Assembly (NCBI GenBank): GCA_013416435.1
Contig: JACCEN010000001.1
Span: 372,001-436,000, forward strand
DNA from: Alcaligenaceae bacterium
GTDB taxonomy: Bacteria; Pseudomonadota; Gammaproteobacteria; Burkholderiales; Burkholderiaceae_B
Direction: 5' to 3'
DNA length: 64,000 nucleotides
Under the pieces are notes generated by a model. It was not told the DNA's origin and did not search any database. It was given only the letters and a program-made list of their open reading frames with translations. Shown here piece by piece: positions 16,633-25,465 of this stretch (within the stretch, counting starts at the first letter, position 1; each line of letters begins with the position of its first letter). Made by a program: the position numbers and the translations under genes.

Positions 16633-17616
16633 TCATAAGAGAGGATGCTGTGCGGCATTCAACCCCTGCTGAAGCAAGCCCCAACCCATCAAGCCAATCA
16701 GCAGACCGCCCGACAAGCCAAGCATGTCAAAAACCATGCCGGTATGCATTGGGGATGTGGCTCCGCGTTGAAAGAAACGCAAGGCCACATGCCTGAACGA
16801 AACAGCCAGCGTGGCCAGAAGGCCGACGGTGGCTGCCGTTCCGAGCGACATAGCCAGGACGGCGGCAATGCCAACCCAGCGAAGATCAAGCGAATAGGCG
16901 ACCAGCAGAACCAGAATCGCCCCCGTGCAGGGGCGCAGACCAATGACGAGGATGATGGGCAGCGCGCTGCGCCATGTCAGTGCTTGACTGATGTGTTCCT
17001 TTGAAACGCTGTGCGGCCCGCCGCACTCCGCGCAATAGGCCTGCAATGTTCCTCCTCCCGAGAAAAGGGAAACCGGCTTGCGTTTCGATTCACGCCATCG
17101 ACGATACAAACCCATTGCGCTGCGCACGGCCAGCACGGCCCCCAGCAAAGCCACCAGTGCAAAACTCAGGTTTTCCAGTTGGCCGGCAGTGCTCCGAGTG
17201 CGCCGCAAGGAATAGCCCAGCAGGTTGACGACGATTTCGACCAGTATCACGGCCACTATTCCCTGGGCCAGCGCTGAAACCAGCGACAGGAACAGACCGC
17301 GCCGCAAACGGGTGCGGGTCGTTCCCAGGTAAGTGGTGATCACCGCTTTGCCATGACCCGGCCCCGCCGCGTGGAAAATACCATAGAGCAGGCTGATACC
17401 GATCAGCCCGCAGGCGACAGCCCACCCTTCCTGCGCGAACTGACGTATGGCGGCGGCAAGCTGCCGATGCAGCTCGCCTTGCGTGGACATGACCCAGACC
17501 GTGAATCGGTTCCAGACGCCGTAATGGCTCGACATGACCCATGCCGCGAGCACGAAGGCCACCATGAACGCACAGATCAGCATCGCACGACTGACCGCCC
17601 TGCTTCCTACTTGCAT
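16633..17616 (-). CDS. NicO-family nickel/cobalt-type transporter (zinc candidate)
   Basis: 327 aa with about six membrane segments. The signature AAGPGHGKAVITTYL (about 83-97) and the later GLRPCTGAILVLL identify the NicO/RcnA family of divalent metal transporters. Its first 10 bases overlap the end of the DUF1007 gene, so the two are coupled. DUF1007-NicO pairs occur in Zur regulons of other Proteobacteria, where a zinc role has been suggested. Direction of transport cannot be told from sequence. The central cytoplasmic loop holds CAECGGPH, a possible metal-binding Cys pair. Confidence 0.82.
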   Translation of the reverse strand: MQVGSRAVSRAMLICAFMVAFVLAAWVMSSHYGVWNRFTVWVMSTQGELHRQLAAAIRQFAQEGWAVACGLIGISLLYGIFHAAGPGHGKAVITTYLGTTRTRLRRGLFLSLVSALAQGIVAVILVEIVVNLLGYSLRRTRSTAGQLENLSFALVALLGAVLAVRSAMGLYRRWRESKRKPVSLFSGGGTLQAYCAECGGPHSVSKEHISQALTWRSALPIILVIGLRPCTGAILVLLVAYSLDLRWVGIAAVLAMSLGTAATVGLLATLAVSFRHVALRFFQRGATSPMHTGMVFDMLGLSGGLLIGLMGWGLLQQGLNAAQHPLL

Positions 17617-18233
17617 TGAACCAGCACCTTTTCCGCGAACAAATGGCCCAGATCATATTGAGGCGACGCCCCTTGGTCCAGAGCGAAGGCGCGGGCTAAA
17701 TCCTCATGTGAGGGGCGCGCCGGCTCAACGCGCGCCTGGCAAGCTGTTTTCTTTCTGCTTCGTATGGTGGGCGGCTGCGCGACGAGGTGAGCCATGTGAA
17801 TGTAGTAGGTGGGATCGTAGACCGCGAAACTGACTGCGTAGCGACTGGGGTCGACCGGCTTTGCCAACGGCGCGGTGAAGGACAGCATGAGTTGCTGCCC
17901 TTTCATTTCGCTTTTGTATTCCGTGACGGTGTCCAGCTTGATCTGGCGATCATCCGCCGTAAGGCGCATGAAATAGCCGTAGGGTTCCAGGTTCTTGATG
18001 ACTTCGGGTGCGAAGTCCCGCACGGTCGCTGCTTTACCTGGGCTGTCGTTCTTGAAACCACCCACGACTGCCGCGCTATACAGATCGTCAAAGAGCCATT
18101 CTTCCTCAATTGCCGAAATCAGCCCTTCAGCGGACATGACGATAGTGCTGCGCACATCGATCCACGCGTGCGGGTGGGCCTGCACACCGAGAGGTAGCAG
18201 TGCCAGGAACAACAATGGAAATCGCGTGGTCAA
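17607..18233 (-). CDS. DUF1007-family periplasmic protein
   Basis: 208 aa from TTG 18,233, preceded by the ribosome site AAAAAAGG. A signal peptide (about 1-20, ending GVQA) leads to the mature N-terminus HPHAWID, which offers two His for metal binding. The motifs EEEWLFDDLYS and FAVYDPTYYIHM belong to DUF1007. It is probably a periplasmic metal-binding partner of the NicO transporter encoded immediately downstream with a 10-base overlap. It lies 89 bases after the cobN-like gene and may share its transcript. Confidence 0.78.
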   Translation of the reverse strand: MTTRFPLLFLALLPLGVQAHPHAWIDVRSTIVMSAEGLISAIEEEWLFDDLYSAAVVGGFKNDSPGKAATVRDFAPEVIKNLEPYGYFMRLTADDRQIKLDTVTEYKSEMKGQQLMLSFTAPLAKPVDPSRYAVSFAVYDPTYYIHMAHLVAQPPTIRSRKKTACQARVEPARPSHEDLARAFALDQGASPQYDLGHLFAEKVLVQCK

Positions 18234-18246
18234 CGTGTTCTGCCTT

Positions 18247-18272
18247 TTTTGAAGCTTACTTGAGCTTCAAAA
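18247..18272. repeat. Intercistronic stem-loop ahead of the DUF1007 gene
   Basis: TTTTGAAGCT (18,247-18,256) and AGCTTCAAAA (18,263-18,272) pair perfectly with a six-base loop. On the minus strand it sits between cobN and the TTG start of the DUF1007 gene, and its 3' arm abuts the ribosome site. It lacks the T-run of a terminator. It might tune translation or mRNA decay. Confidence 0.4.
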
Positions 18273-18322
18273 TCATACTGGACCCGCTACCAATGCGACA
18301 TTGCGCCTGAAGCCAACACTCT

Positions 18323-21300
18323 TCACCAACGAGGCCGCCGTAACCCACCCACTGCAAAAAGCACCATGGCAGCCAGCAGCCACAGCCAGATTCCCTTCTG
18401 CATGGGTTGCACCGGTGTGACGGCTCGCGACTCCAGCGCATAGCCTTCCACATCCGCCCTTGCCTGCCGCGGCTCTGCGGGTCCCGCCGTCGTGGCAGGC
18501 GGTACAAGGGCGGGGGCCGGTTGCTCCATTTCTGCAAGTCCCACATCCCTACACGACGGCAATGCGCAATCCGAGCCGTGCTGGTCGACGCTCTGGGCAA
18601 GCGCCTGCTCCAGTTGCACGCGATCGACGTCGTCCGCGTGCCAAGCGCCGCGCTCAATGGCGTCCAGCAGGGTTTCCAGCAGATGTTGGCGCGCATACGG
18701 GTTGTGCCACTCGAAATACTCTTCCATGTCCATGCCATGCTTGTCATCGACGTAGACGGCCTTCACTTCAGCCCAATCGGCGTCGTCGACGAGTTGCGGC
18801 GTGGTGATATCCCACAACAGCATATGAGCAGGCAGGTCGGCCATGTACCGCGCGCCGTTGTAACCACTGTCCTGCATGGCGCGTATCCATTCGGGGTTGA
18901 AATAGCGCGATTGCAATTCCCGACCGAAGGTGCGCGCCAGGGGTTCCAGATGCGCTTCGCCGGTATGCGAGGCTTTCAAATCAGCAATGTAGTTGCTGAT
19001 TTGACGGCCGGTATGTTCGCGTACCGCGTTGCTGACGCCGCCCAGATAGGCGGCGGGCATGCTGGTATCGAGTAAACCATAGGCGTTCGAGCTGCGGCTG
19101 AACACAGCGGCTTCCACACTGGAAAGCTGATCAATAAAACCAGCCGCATCCATTGCGCCCTGCTCGCTCTCGCCATAGGCATGGCCCAGCCTGTCCGTGT
19201 ACAGCTGCGACAAACGGGTGTCGTCCCATTGGGCGCCGGCGCGGATGGCGAATTGCGTTGAAGGCGAGTAGGCGCCTGGCGCCGTGGAATAGATGCGCCG
19301 CATCGACTGTTGCGCGGCGATTTTCGCATCCACGCCCTCTGCGCGCAAACGCTGCGCCTGAGCCTGGCTGTGCAAATACACGGCGTTGTCTTCTTCGCGC
19401 GCCTGTGCCGCCAGCCGGGCCGCTTTGGCCAGCATGGCAATCTTGTCCCTGAAGTGATCTCGATAGGTGCCGGACGTCGTGACCAGCACATCCACACGCG
19501 GCCGCCCCAGGCTTGCACGATCGTCCAGCGTCACGTCAATGACTTCGCCACGTGGATTCCAGACAGGACGTGCGCCAAGCAGGCGCAGAATCTGGGCTTC
19601 AATCGCAGCCTCGTTCTGTGTGGATTCGCCCGACCACAGCACAAAAGCCACTTTGCGTGGCACGCTATCGTGTTCCTGGCGATAGGCCTCGATGAGTTCG
19701 TCGGCCAACCGCACGCCGATTTCCCAGGATTCCCGCGTCGGCAAGCTACGCGTGGCCAGCGTATAGGGGTTGCGTCCCGGCGGCAAGGCATCCGGATTAC
19801 GCACGGCATCCGCCATTGGGCCAGGCTCGATATAGCCCCCTGACAAGGCTTGCAGCACAGCATCCATTTCGCGCGGGGCGGTGGCGATGCGGGCCGCGTA
19901 ATCCTGTATACGCGCAAGCTGCTGCGCATCGAGTCCGGCGACGTCGCCTTGCAACGCCGCACGCACGGCTGCTTCATCGGGCGCGTCAGAGCCATCGCCC
20001 TGCAGCATGGCATGCACCATGCCGGCGGTGATTGCCACGTCAGGCGCCTGGCCCAGCACATGCCCGCCCACCGGCATGACGGCGGCGGCCACTTCGTCAA
20101 GATAGGTGTTCAACGCGACTTCCAGTGCCGGCCATGCCGCCGATACGGTATCGAGTCCCAGCGCCCGCTCATGCGCTGATGCCGCCATCCGCAGCGCCTG
20201 CCGGGCTGCCTGCTGCTCCGCACCCGACGCTCGTGACGCTCGTGACGCCACCGCCAGACCATCGCGCAAGTCCTTCAGCATCGGCGGCAAGCCGCCGCGC
20301 ATCAACGGCGGCATGAAACCCAGCGTCACGGCATTGGCCCGGCGCTTGTTGCCAATGCCGCCGTTGGCCTGCAAGGGCGTGGGCTGTATGTGGGGCAGGT
20401 TTCCGATCAACCGCCCGATCCAGTCGTCGTGCGCAGGGCCTTGCTGCTTACCCGGCATCAGAGAAATCTGCGTGAAGATCGGCAGATAGGCGTCGGCCTG
20501 CCAGCCTTCCGCCATCCACCGGTAGAAAGCGATGTATTGATGATGAGGCGGCAAGGCACCAGTGGAAGACAAGGCGCCGGCATCCTGCAGATAGCCCCAG
20601 ACCGGGTGCGGCGCCAGTGCCACCTTGCCGAAGCGCAGCAAGGGGATGACAATAGCGCGCGCACCGGTCTCGTCCGTATGCACCATCAGCCTACCCGGTG
20701 GCGGCCCCCAATAGGCCTCGCTTTGCTCACGCAGGGCCAACGGCAGTTGCGCATACCATTCCAGATACTGCGCTTCAGGAATGGCGACGGCCGTGCCGTC
20801 TTTCAGGCGCCTGTCCAGTTCCGCCTGCGCCTTCAAAGCCTGGGCATCCCGTTCACCCTGATGACCCGCAGCGCCCCACAAGCCCGCGCTGACATTGCCG
20901 CCCTCATGCGCCATGCGACGCGCCAGCGTCTGCGCGTCAGGCAGGGGGTCTTCACCCACGTCGTAGCCTTCATCCCGAAGCCGCCGCAACAACGCAGCCA
21001 GACTGGCCTGTGCATCCAGATACGTATCGGGATCACTGCCCACATCGGCGCGATCCGCCGCTTCGCTGTGGTAGGTAATCACCACACGCTTGTCGGCATT
21101 GGAAAGACGATGCACTCGCGCCCAGGACATGGCCCGCGCCACGCGCCAGGCCACTTGTCCGGGTAGCACCTCATGACGCACAGCGCCATCGCCATGCACG
21201 ACGCGAGCGCCCACCATCATGGGCTCGACAATGCCGCTGACTTCGCTCATGGCCAGTTGTCCGCTACGGTCGGGTGCGAACCCGCCCAAGTCGGCGCGCC

Positions 21301-22225
21301 ATTCATCGGGCGTGCGGCTGTAATCGGTGGTGCAGTTCAACACCGCGACGCCCAGCTCCTGGGCTTCTCTCACCCCGGCTTGATGATCGGCGTAATCAAT
21401 CTGGCTTGCACACAGAATCAGGGCATCCACCCCCGGGCGCCCCGTCTGGTCGCGCAAGCCGCGCAAAGAATCCCGACTGCCGCTACGCCAAAGCGCCACC
21501 GGCAAGCCGCCCTGGTTCTCGGTCTCCGAGATCAGCGCATCGATCACCGCCGTGTTCCCAGCCAACGCCAGACTGCGGTAGAACACGATACCCACGCGCG
21601 AGCGTTCGGCGGCATCGGCATGACGATGCCCCATCCAGTTCAGATAGGCTTGCAGGTCGGTAAAACCATCCGCATGGTCGGGATGGTAATAAGCCTGGTC
21701 GGCATATTCGACCGGCGCGGCGACGGATCTGTCCAGCCCGAGCAGACGCGCACCCAAGTAATCGAATAAATAGGTGTAATTGTCCGCAGTGGCGTTGCGC
21801 CAATACGTGATGGCGTCAGGCACCGTGGCACGATCCACGTTGCCGTTCACCCATTCATCGCCATTCAACACCAGCACTTTCGTATGCCGTGCGACCTCAT
21901 CCAGACGGGCTCGATATTGCGCCAATCTGGGGCCGATGCCTTCGACCACAACAAGGTCATAGTCTTCCAACTGGACACCCTCTATCGATGGCAAATGCCC
22001 TTCCCCCAAGCCGAACAGATTGATTTGCATGTGCGGCGCCTGGCGCGCCGCTGCCTCGCGCATCAGGGTGGGTTGCTGCGCCAGCTCAATGGAAATGACG
22101 GCGATGCGCGGGCCTGCAGCGTGCGCGTGCGCTACAGGCCAAAGGCACAGCAAGCAAAACACGCTTATCCATAACCATGAGGAAACTCGCCGGGCGGCCC
22201 TGCGGTTTGCGTCGCGTAAAAGCAT
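18323..22225 (-). CDS. Periplasmic membrane-anchored CobN/HmuS-like chelatase
   Basis: 1300 aa, the usual length for CobN/BchH proteins. Unlike cytosolic CobN it has an N-terminal signal segment (about 14-37, ending AHAHAAG) and a C-terminal membrane anchor (GIWLWLLAAMVLFAVGGL) followed by RRPRW, so the chelatase body should face the periplasm. Family motifs include VLNGDEWVNGN, FVLWSGESTQNE, RPRVDVLVTTSGTYRD and SRSSNAYGLLD. It is the last gene of the TonB receptor-ExbB-DUF2149-CobN operon, equivalent in content to hmuR-hmuU-hmuV-hmuS. HmuS acts on heme. The Zur-type operators here suggest removal of zinc from an imported chelate, which is inference. No CobS/CobT partners are visible. Confidence 0.87.
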   Translation of the reverse strand: MLLRDANRRAARRVSSWLWISVFCLLCLWPVAHAHAAGPRIAVISIELAQQPTLMREAAARQAPHMQINLFGLGEGHLPSIEGVQLEDYDLVVVEGIGPRLAQYRARLDEVARHTKVLVLNGDEWVNGNVDRATVPDAITYWRNATADNYTYLFDYLGARLLGLDRSVAAPVEYADQAYYHPDHADGFTDLQAYLNWMGHRHADAAERSRVGIVFYRSLALAGNTAVIDALISETENQGGLPVALWRSGSRDSLRGLRDQTGRPGVDALILCASQIDYADHQAGVREAQELGVAVLNCTTDYSRTPDEWRADLGGFAPDRSGQLAMSEVSGIVEPMMVGARVVHGDGAVRHEVLPGQVAWRVARAMSWARVHRLSNADKRVVITYHSEAADRADVGSDPDTYLDAQASLAALLRRLRDEGYDVGEDPLPDAQTLARRMAHEGGNVSAGLWGAAGHQGERDAQALKAQAELDRRLKDGTAVAIPEAQYLEWYAQLPLALREQSEAYWGPPPGRLMVHTDETGARAIVIPLLRFGKVALAPHPVWGYLQDAGALSSTGALPPHHQYIAFYRWMAEGWQADAYLPIFTQISLMPGKQQGPAHDDWIGRLIGNLPHIQPTPLQANGGIGNKRRANAVTLGFMPPLMRGGLPPMLKDLRDGLAVASRASRASGAEQQAARQALRMAASAHERALGLDTVSAAWPALEVALNTYLDEVAAAVMPVGGHVLGQAPDVAITAGMVHAMLQGDGSDAPDEAAVRAALQGDVAGLDAQQLARIQDYAARIATAPREMDAVLQALSGGYIEPGPMADAVRNPDALPPGRNPYTLATRSLPTRESWEIGVRLADELIEAYRQEHDSVPRKVAFVLWSGESTQNEAAIEAQILRLLGARPVWNPRGEVIDVTLDDRASLGRPRVDVLVTTSGTYRDHFRDKIAMLAKAARLAAQAREEDNAVYLHSQAQAQRLRAEGVDAKIAAQQSMRRIYSTAPGAYSPSTQFAIRAGAQWDDTRLSQLYTDRLGHAYGESEQGAMDAAGFIDQLSSVEAAVFSRSSNAYGLLDTSMPAAYLGGVSNAVREHTGRQISNYIADLKASHTGEAHLEPLARTFGRELQSRYFNPEWIRAMQDSGYNGARYMADLPAHMLLWDITTPQLVDDADWAEVKAVYVDDKHGMDMEEYFEWHNPYARQHLLETLLDAIERGAWHADDVDRVQLEQALAQSVDQHGSDCALPSCRDVGLAEMEQPAPALVPPATTAGPAEPRQARADVEGYALESRAVTPVQPMQKGIWLWLLAAMVLFAVGGLRRPRW

Positions 22226-22234
22226 AAGTTTCCC

Positions 22235-22591
22235 TCAAGGCCTTCCGTTGTCTTGTTCCGGCACGTACACCACTTGCCCATCTGGCAGGCGATACGCCGT
22301 CCCCAGGCGCTCGCCCTGTCCCGACAACTCGCGGTCGGAGATACGTTCCACCTTGATCTGCTGCTGATCTTTGGTGACGACTTCAAGCTCGCCATCCGCC
22401 GTCGTGCGTGTCAGCGTCCAACTGGCGTCAGCGCTGAGCATGTCGGTCGAACCCAGTACGGAAAACAGCGCGAGCGCCATGGCCACGATGAAGGCCAGAC
22501 TGGCATCAAAGAGATTGGCTACCCCTGACAGGGGGTCGTCGTGACGGCTGATATCCGACCGTGGGCGGGTAAAGCGCAGGCGGGATTTCAT
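22235..22591 (-). CDS. DUF2149-family membrane protein (HmuV-like)
   Basis: 118 aa from ATG 22,591, which overlaps the exbB-like stop (ATGA). A charged N-terminus with DDPLSGVANLFDASLAFIVA leads into one membrane helix (about 28-48). A periplasmic domain follows, with ISDRELSGQGERLGTAYRL. This is the DUF2149 layout, similar to ExbD/TolR proteins (short N-tail, one helix, periplasmic domain), so it probably forms the second subunit of the proton channel upstream. It ends nine bases before cobN. Confidence 0.78.
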   Translation of the reverse strand: MKSRLRFTRPRSDISRHDDPLSGVANLFDASLAFIVAMALALFSVLGSTDMLSADASWTLTRTTADGELEVVTKDQQQIKVERISDRELSGQGERLGTAYRLPDGQVVYVPEQDNGRP

Positions 22592-23142
22592 GCGACCGCC
22601 TTTTGTGCGGTCGTCTCGTGCGCTCGCAACACCTGCTCGGCATGCAGGCGAATGTCGTCCAGATCCTGGCGCTGCCAACCCTCGCGCACCATGGCGATCA
22701 CATGCGCAACAACGCCGATGGCAATACCGACAATCGTGGCGGAAAACGCCACCACCATATGCTCGGAAAGGGCCGGCAAATCCCCACGCGCCAAGCCGCT
22801 CAACGCCGCTGCCATGGGAATCAGCGTACCCATCAGGCCCAGAGAAGGGCCGGCGCGCACGGCGAAGCGCACAGCGTTCAGGCTGCGCAGACTGTCGTGC
22901 TCGGCTTGGGCCAGCACGCGCTCGATGCACAGGTCGGCATCGCTCGCCTCGCCCGCCGCGACGGCATCGATCTGCGCTGTGAACCGGCCCACAGCCGGTT
23001 TGCGTCCCCGTCGTCGGCTTACCAGACTGCGCACAAACATGCCCAGCGCCACCAACGTCCACACCACCAGCACCACCAGCAAGGCCAACACGGGTTGAAA
23101 CAGGAATTGACTAAGTTGCTCCAATATCAATTTCAAAGACAT
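22588..23142 (-). CDS. MotA/TolQ/ExbB-type proton channel protein (HmuU-like)
   Basis: 184 aa with three membrane segments (about 12-38, 95-125 and 130-155). The family stretch RAGPSLGLMGTLIPMA and AFSATIVGIAIGVVAHVI are typical for ExbB/TolQ/MotA. It would use the proton gradient to drive the neighbouring TonB-dependent receptor or the CobN-like protein. It begins two bases after the receptor stop and is coupled to the DUF2149 gene. A dedicated energiser beside a receptor and CobN is the signature of the Hmu-type system. Confidence 0.87.
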   Translation of the reverse strand: MSLKLILEQLSQFLFQPVLALLVVLVVWTLVALGMFVRSLVSRRRGRKPAVGRFTAQIDAVAAGEASDADLCIERVLAQAEHDSLRSLNAVRFAVRAGPSLGLMGTLIPMAAALSGLARGDLPALSEHMVVAFSATIVGIAIGVVAHVIAMVREGWQRQDLDDIRLHAEQVLRAHETTAQKAVA

Positions 23143-23144
23143 GA

Positions 23145-25286
23145 TTACAGCGCCCTTGTATAACGCAGGTAGAAGGCACGGCCCGGCATGGTGTAATCAG
23201 CCTTTTCGTAGTAAATGCGATCGAACAGATTGGAGACATCGAAGCGCAGCGTGTCGTTGCGCGTAATCTTCCAGCGGGCGCTGAAATCCACCACGGTAAA
23301 AGGCTCGTTCTCGAACAACCCGCCGCGGCCATTGGTGTAGATGCGACCCTGACTGTTGTCATTGTCATAGCGCACGTCTACATGGCGCGCTGTCAACGTT
23401 GCCCACCATTGCTGGCCATCACTGACAGTCAGAGACACGTTGCCCTTCCACTTGGCCACATTGCGTATGGGTACCGGACCGCTGGCATCGAAATCTTCAG
23501 CCTGTATCAAGCGGGTCAAACTGCTGGACACTCCCACCCGCCCGGGGGGCAGCCCAAACAACCTGCCTGCATCCAGCGCCAGTCTCGCTTCAATGCCGCG
23601 CATACGGGATTCATTAGCGTTTTCATAGCTGCTGATACGTTCTGTGGGCGTTTCACTGACAATGACTGAACGGATACGGTCGCGGATGCGCGAATTGAAG
23701 TAGGTCAAATCGGCATCCAGGTACTCATTGACGTAGCCCACACCCAGATCCCAGCTTTTATTGCGCTCGGGATTCAGGCCGGCATTACCGATGCTTAGCC
23801 GCCGCTGGATACCCGCGTACTCCACATTCTCGCCTGCCAGTTCGCTGCCTTGCGGCGGCGCGAAAGCCGTACCGGCGGAGCCGTGCACCCGCCATTGCTC
23901 CGTCAGCTTGTAGACCACGCCACCACGAGGATTAAAGCTGGTGAAGCTGGACGAACCAGGCGTGAAGGAGTCCTTGTAAGGCGTGGTGCGTGTGCTGGCG
24001 TCGATCCAATCGACCCTGCCGCCCAGCGTGAGGATCAGTCTGTCATCCAGCCACTTGCTGCCCCATTCTGCGAAAACACCCCGGCTGTCGCGCCGTTCAT
24101 TGGGGCTGTAAGGTGCCAGGCTCTGCCCCGCCGCGTTGAAGGAAAAACGGTCTGCCTCGACACGCTGCCAGTCCAAGCCATAAGTCAGGGTCATGCGGTC
24201 GCTCAGGCTCCAGACATCCTGCAGCTGCAGGCCCACATAGCTCGACTCAGTACGGCTGGAACGATAGCGCGGCGCCTGTGCTGGCACCGTGAAGTAGTTG
24301 TAATTTTCACGGGACGCATAGGCCACGGCGGTGATTTCATGGTCGCGCGGCGTCAGCGTCAATCTGACATCCCCTCCGAACCGGCTGGTTTCGTTCGCCG
24401 ACGCATTGGCCGGATCGAAACTAAGCGGACCAGGCGCATTGTTGCTCAGATCGGCCCAGTCCAGTGTCACATCGACCCTGACCATGTCGGTCAAGTCGCT
24501 GCCCAGCCGCGCCTTGCCCGATATCCGACGGAAATCACTGTTAGGTCGCTTGTCACCGCCGCCCGTGCGAAACTCGCCATTCTGGTTCACATAGCCGACG
24601 GCCAGGTCAAAGTCGGTTCGGTCAGACAAGGATCCGCCCAACGCCACATCGGCTTGACGGGTGTCGAAAGAACCATAACCCAGACTCACGCTGCCCCCTA
24701 TCGGGCCAGTGGAACGACGCGTGATGATATTGACCACCCCGCCCATGGCCGACGCGCCATATAGCGATGAGGCCGGCCCTTTGAGCACTTCAACGCGCTC
24801 AATACTTTCGGGCGACAGCGTGGTGAAACTGCTGGAACCCGAAGGGCGCCCGTCAATCAGCACCAAGGTGCGCGGGTTGATGGTGAACTCGAAATTGGGG
24901 CGCATGCCGCGCAAGCCCACGCCGGCCAAACCGTTCGGATATTGAATGACATCAACGCTGGCATTCTTCTTGAGCTGATCAAGGAAAGAATTGCCCACCG
25001 TCTCTTCCAGCACATGGCCCTCGACCACCTCCATGGAAGATGCAACCTCATCACGAAGCTGCACATTGCGCGTTGCCGTCACCACGATCGGGTTCAATTC
25101 GACCGGTTGAGTCTGGGCGGAAACGGCGGCACGTGATGATGACGCAGTGGCCTGACTGCCGCCCATCACTGTCGCTTCTGTCTCGGCGGCCTGCGCCTCA
25201 AAGGCTGTGCAGAGTGTCGCAGCCAACACCATCAACTGTACTGTGATCCACCTATCTTGATACGGTCTGGCTGTGTTTTTTTCCAT
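23145..25286 (-). CDS. TonB-dependent outer-membrane receptor, Zur-linked
   Basis: 713 aa. A signal peptide (about 1-33) is followed by a TonB-box-like segment LNPIVVTAT, a plug domain (GVGLRGMRPNFEFTINPR; VEVLKGPASSLYGASAMGG) and a beta-barrel ending in YLRYTRAL. It resembles the BtuB/HmuR/CirA class of chelate receptors. It is the first gene of an operon with ExbB-like, DUF2149 and CobN-like proteins, and its promoter region contains two perfect Zur-type palindromes. The likely cargo is therefore a zinc chelate or tetrapyrrole; free zinc uptake as in ZnuD is the alternative. No long His cluster is seen in the barrel loops. Confidence 0.9.
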   Translation of the reverse strand: MEKNTARPYQDRWITVQLMVLAATLCTAFEAQAAETEATVMGGSQATASSSRAAVSAQTQPVELNPIVVTATRNVQLRDEVASSMEVVEGHVLEETVGNSFLDQLKKNASVDVIQYPNGLAGVGLRGMRPNFEFTINPRTLVLIDGRPSGSSSFTTLSPESIERVEVLKGPASSLYGASAMGGVVNIITRRSTGPIGGSVSLGYGSFDTRQADVALGGSLSDRTDFDLAVGYVNQNGEFRTGGGDKRPNSDFRRISGKARLGSDLTDMVRVDVTLDWADLSNNAPGPLSFDPANASANETSRFGGDVRLTLTPRDHEITAVAYASRENYNYFTVPAQAPRYRSSRTESSYVGLQLQDVWSLSDRMTLTYGLDWQRVEADRFSFNAAGQSLAPYSPNERRDSRGVFAEWGSKWLDDRLILTLGGRVDWIDASTRTTPYKDSFTPGSSSFTSFNPRGGVVYKLTEQWRVHGSAGTAFAPPQGSELAGENVEYAGIQRRLSIGNAGLNPERNKSWDLGVGYVNEYLDADLTYFNSRIRDRIRSVIVSETPTERISSYENANESRMRGIEARLALDAGRLFGLPPGRVGVSSSLTRLIQAEDFDASGPVPIRNVAKWKGNVSLTVSDGQQWWATLTARHVDVRYDNDNSQGRIYTNGRGGLFENEPFTVVDFSARWKITRNDTLRFDVSNLFDRIYYEKADYTMPGRAFYLRYTRAL

Positions 25287-25309
25287 GTTCCACTCCGCTG
25301 CGATATGTA

Positions 25310-25343
25310 ATGTTATAACATACTAAACATGATGTTATAACAT
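25310..25343. promoter_or_regulatory. Tandem Zur-type operators between receptor operon and znuA
   Basis: The palindrome ATGTTATAACAT occurs at 25,310-25,321 and again at 25,332-25,343, centre-to-centre 22 bases, about two helical turns. The same 12-mer precedes the zur-like gene. The pair sits between the divergent TonB receptor and znuA genes and could repress both. Similarity to known Zur boxes is by consensus, not by experiment. Confidence 0.75.
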
Positions 25344-25465
25344 ATCATTTAAAGCAGAGTTCTATAGGTCTCTACTGGCTGCTGGAGTGCCGGGTCGGAT
25401 ATCGCATCCGAACCTCTGGTGGCTACCGCACCATTTTTGCAAAGCCTCATCAAAGGAAGATTGGT

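Noticed and set aside
18247-18272. Stem-loop after cobN considered as a rho-independent terminator
   Set aside because: The T and A runs pair with each other inside the stem; no free T-run follows on either strand.
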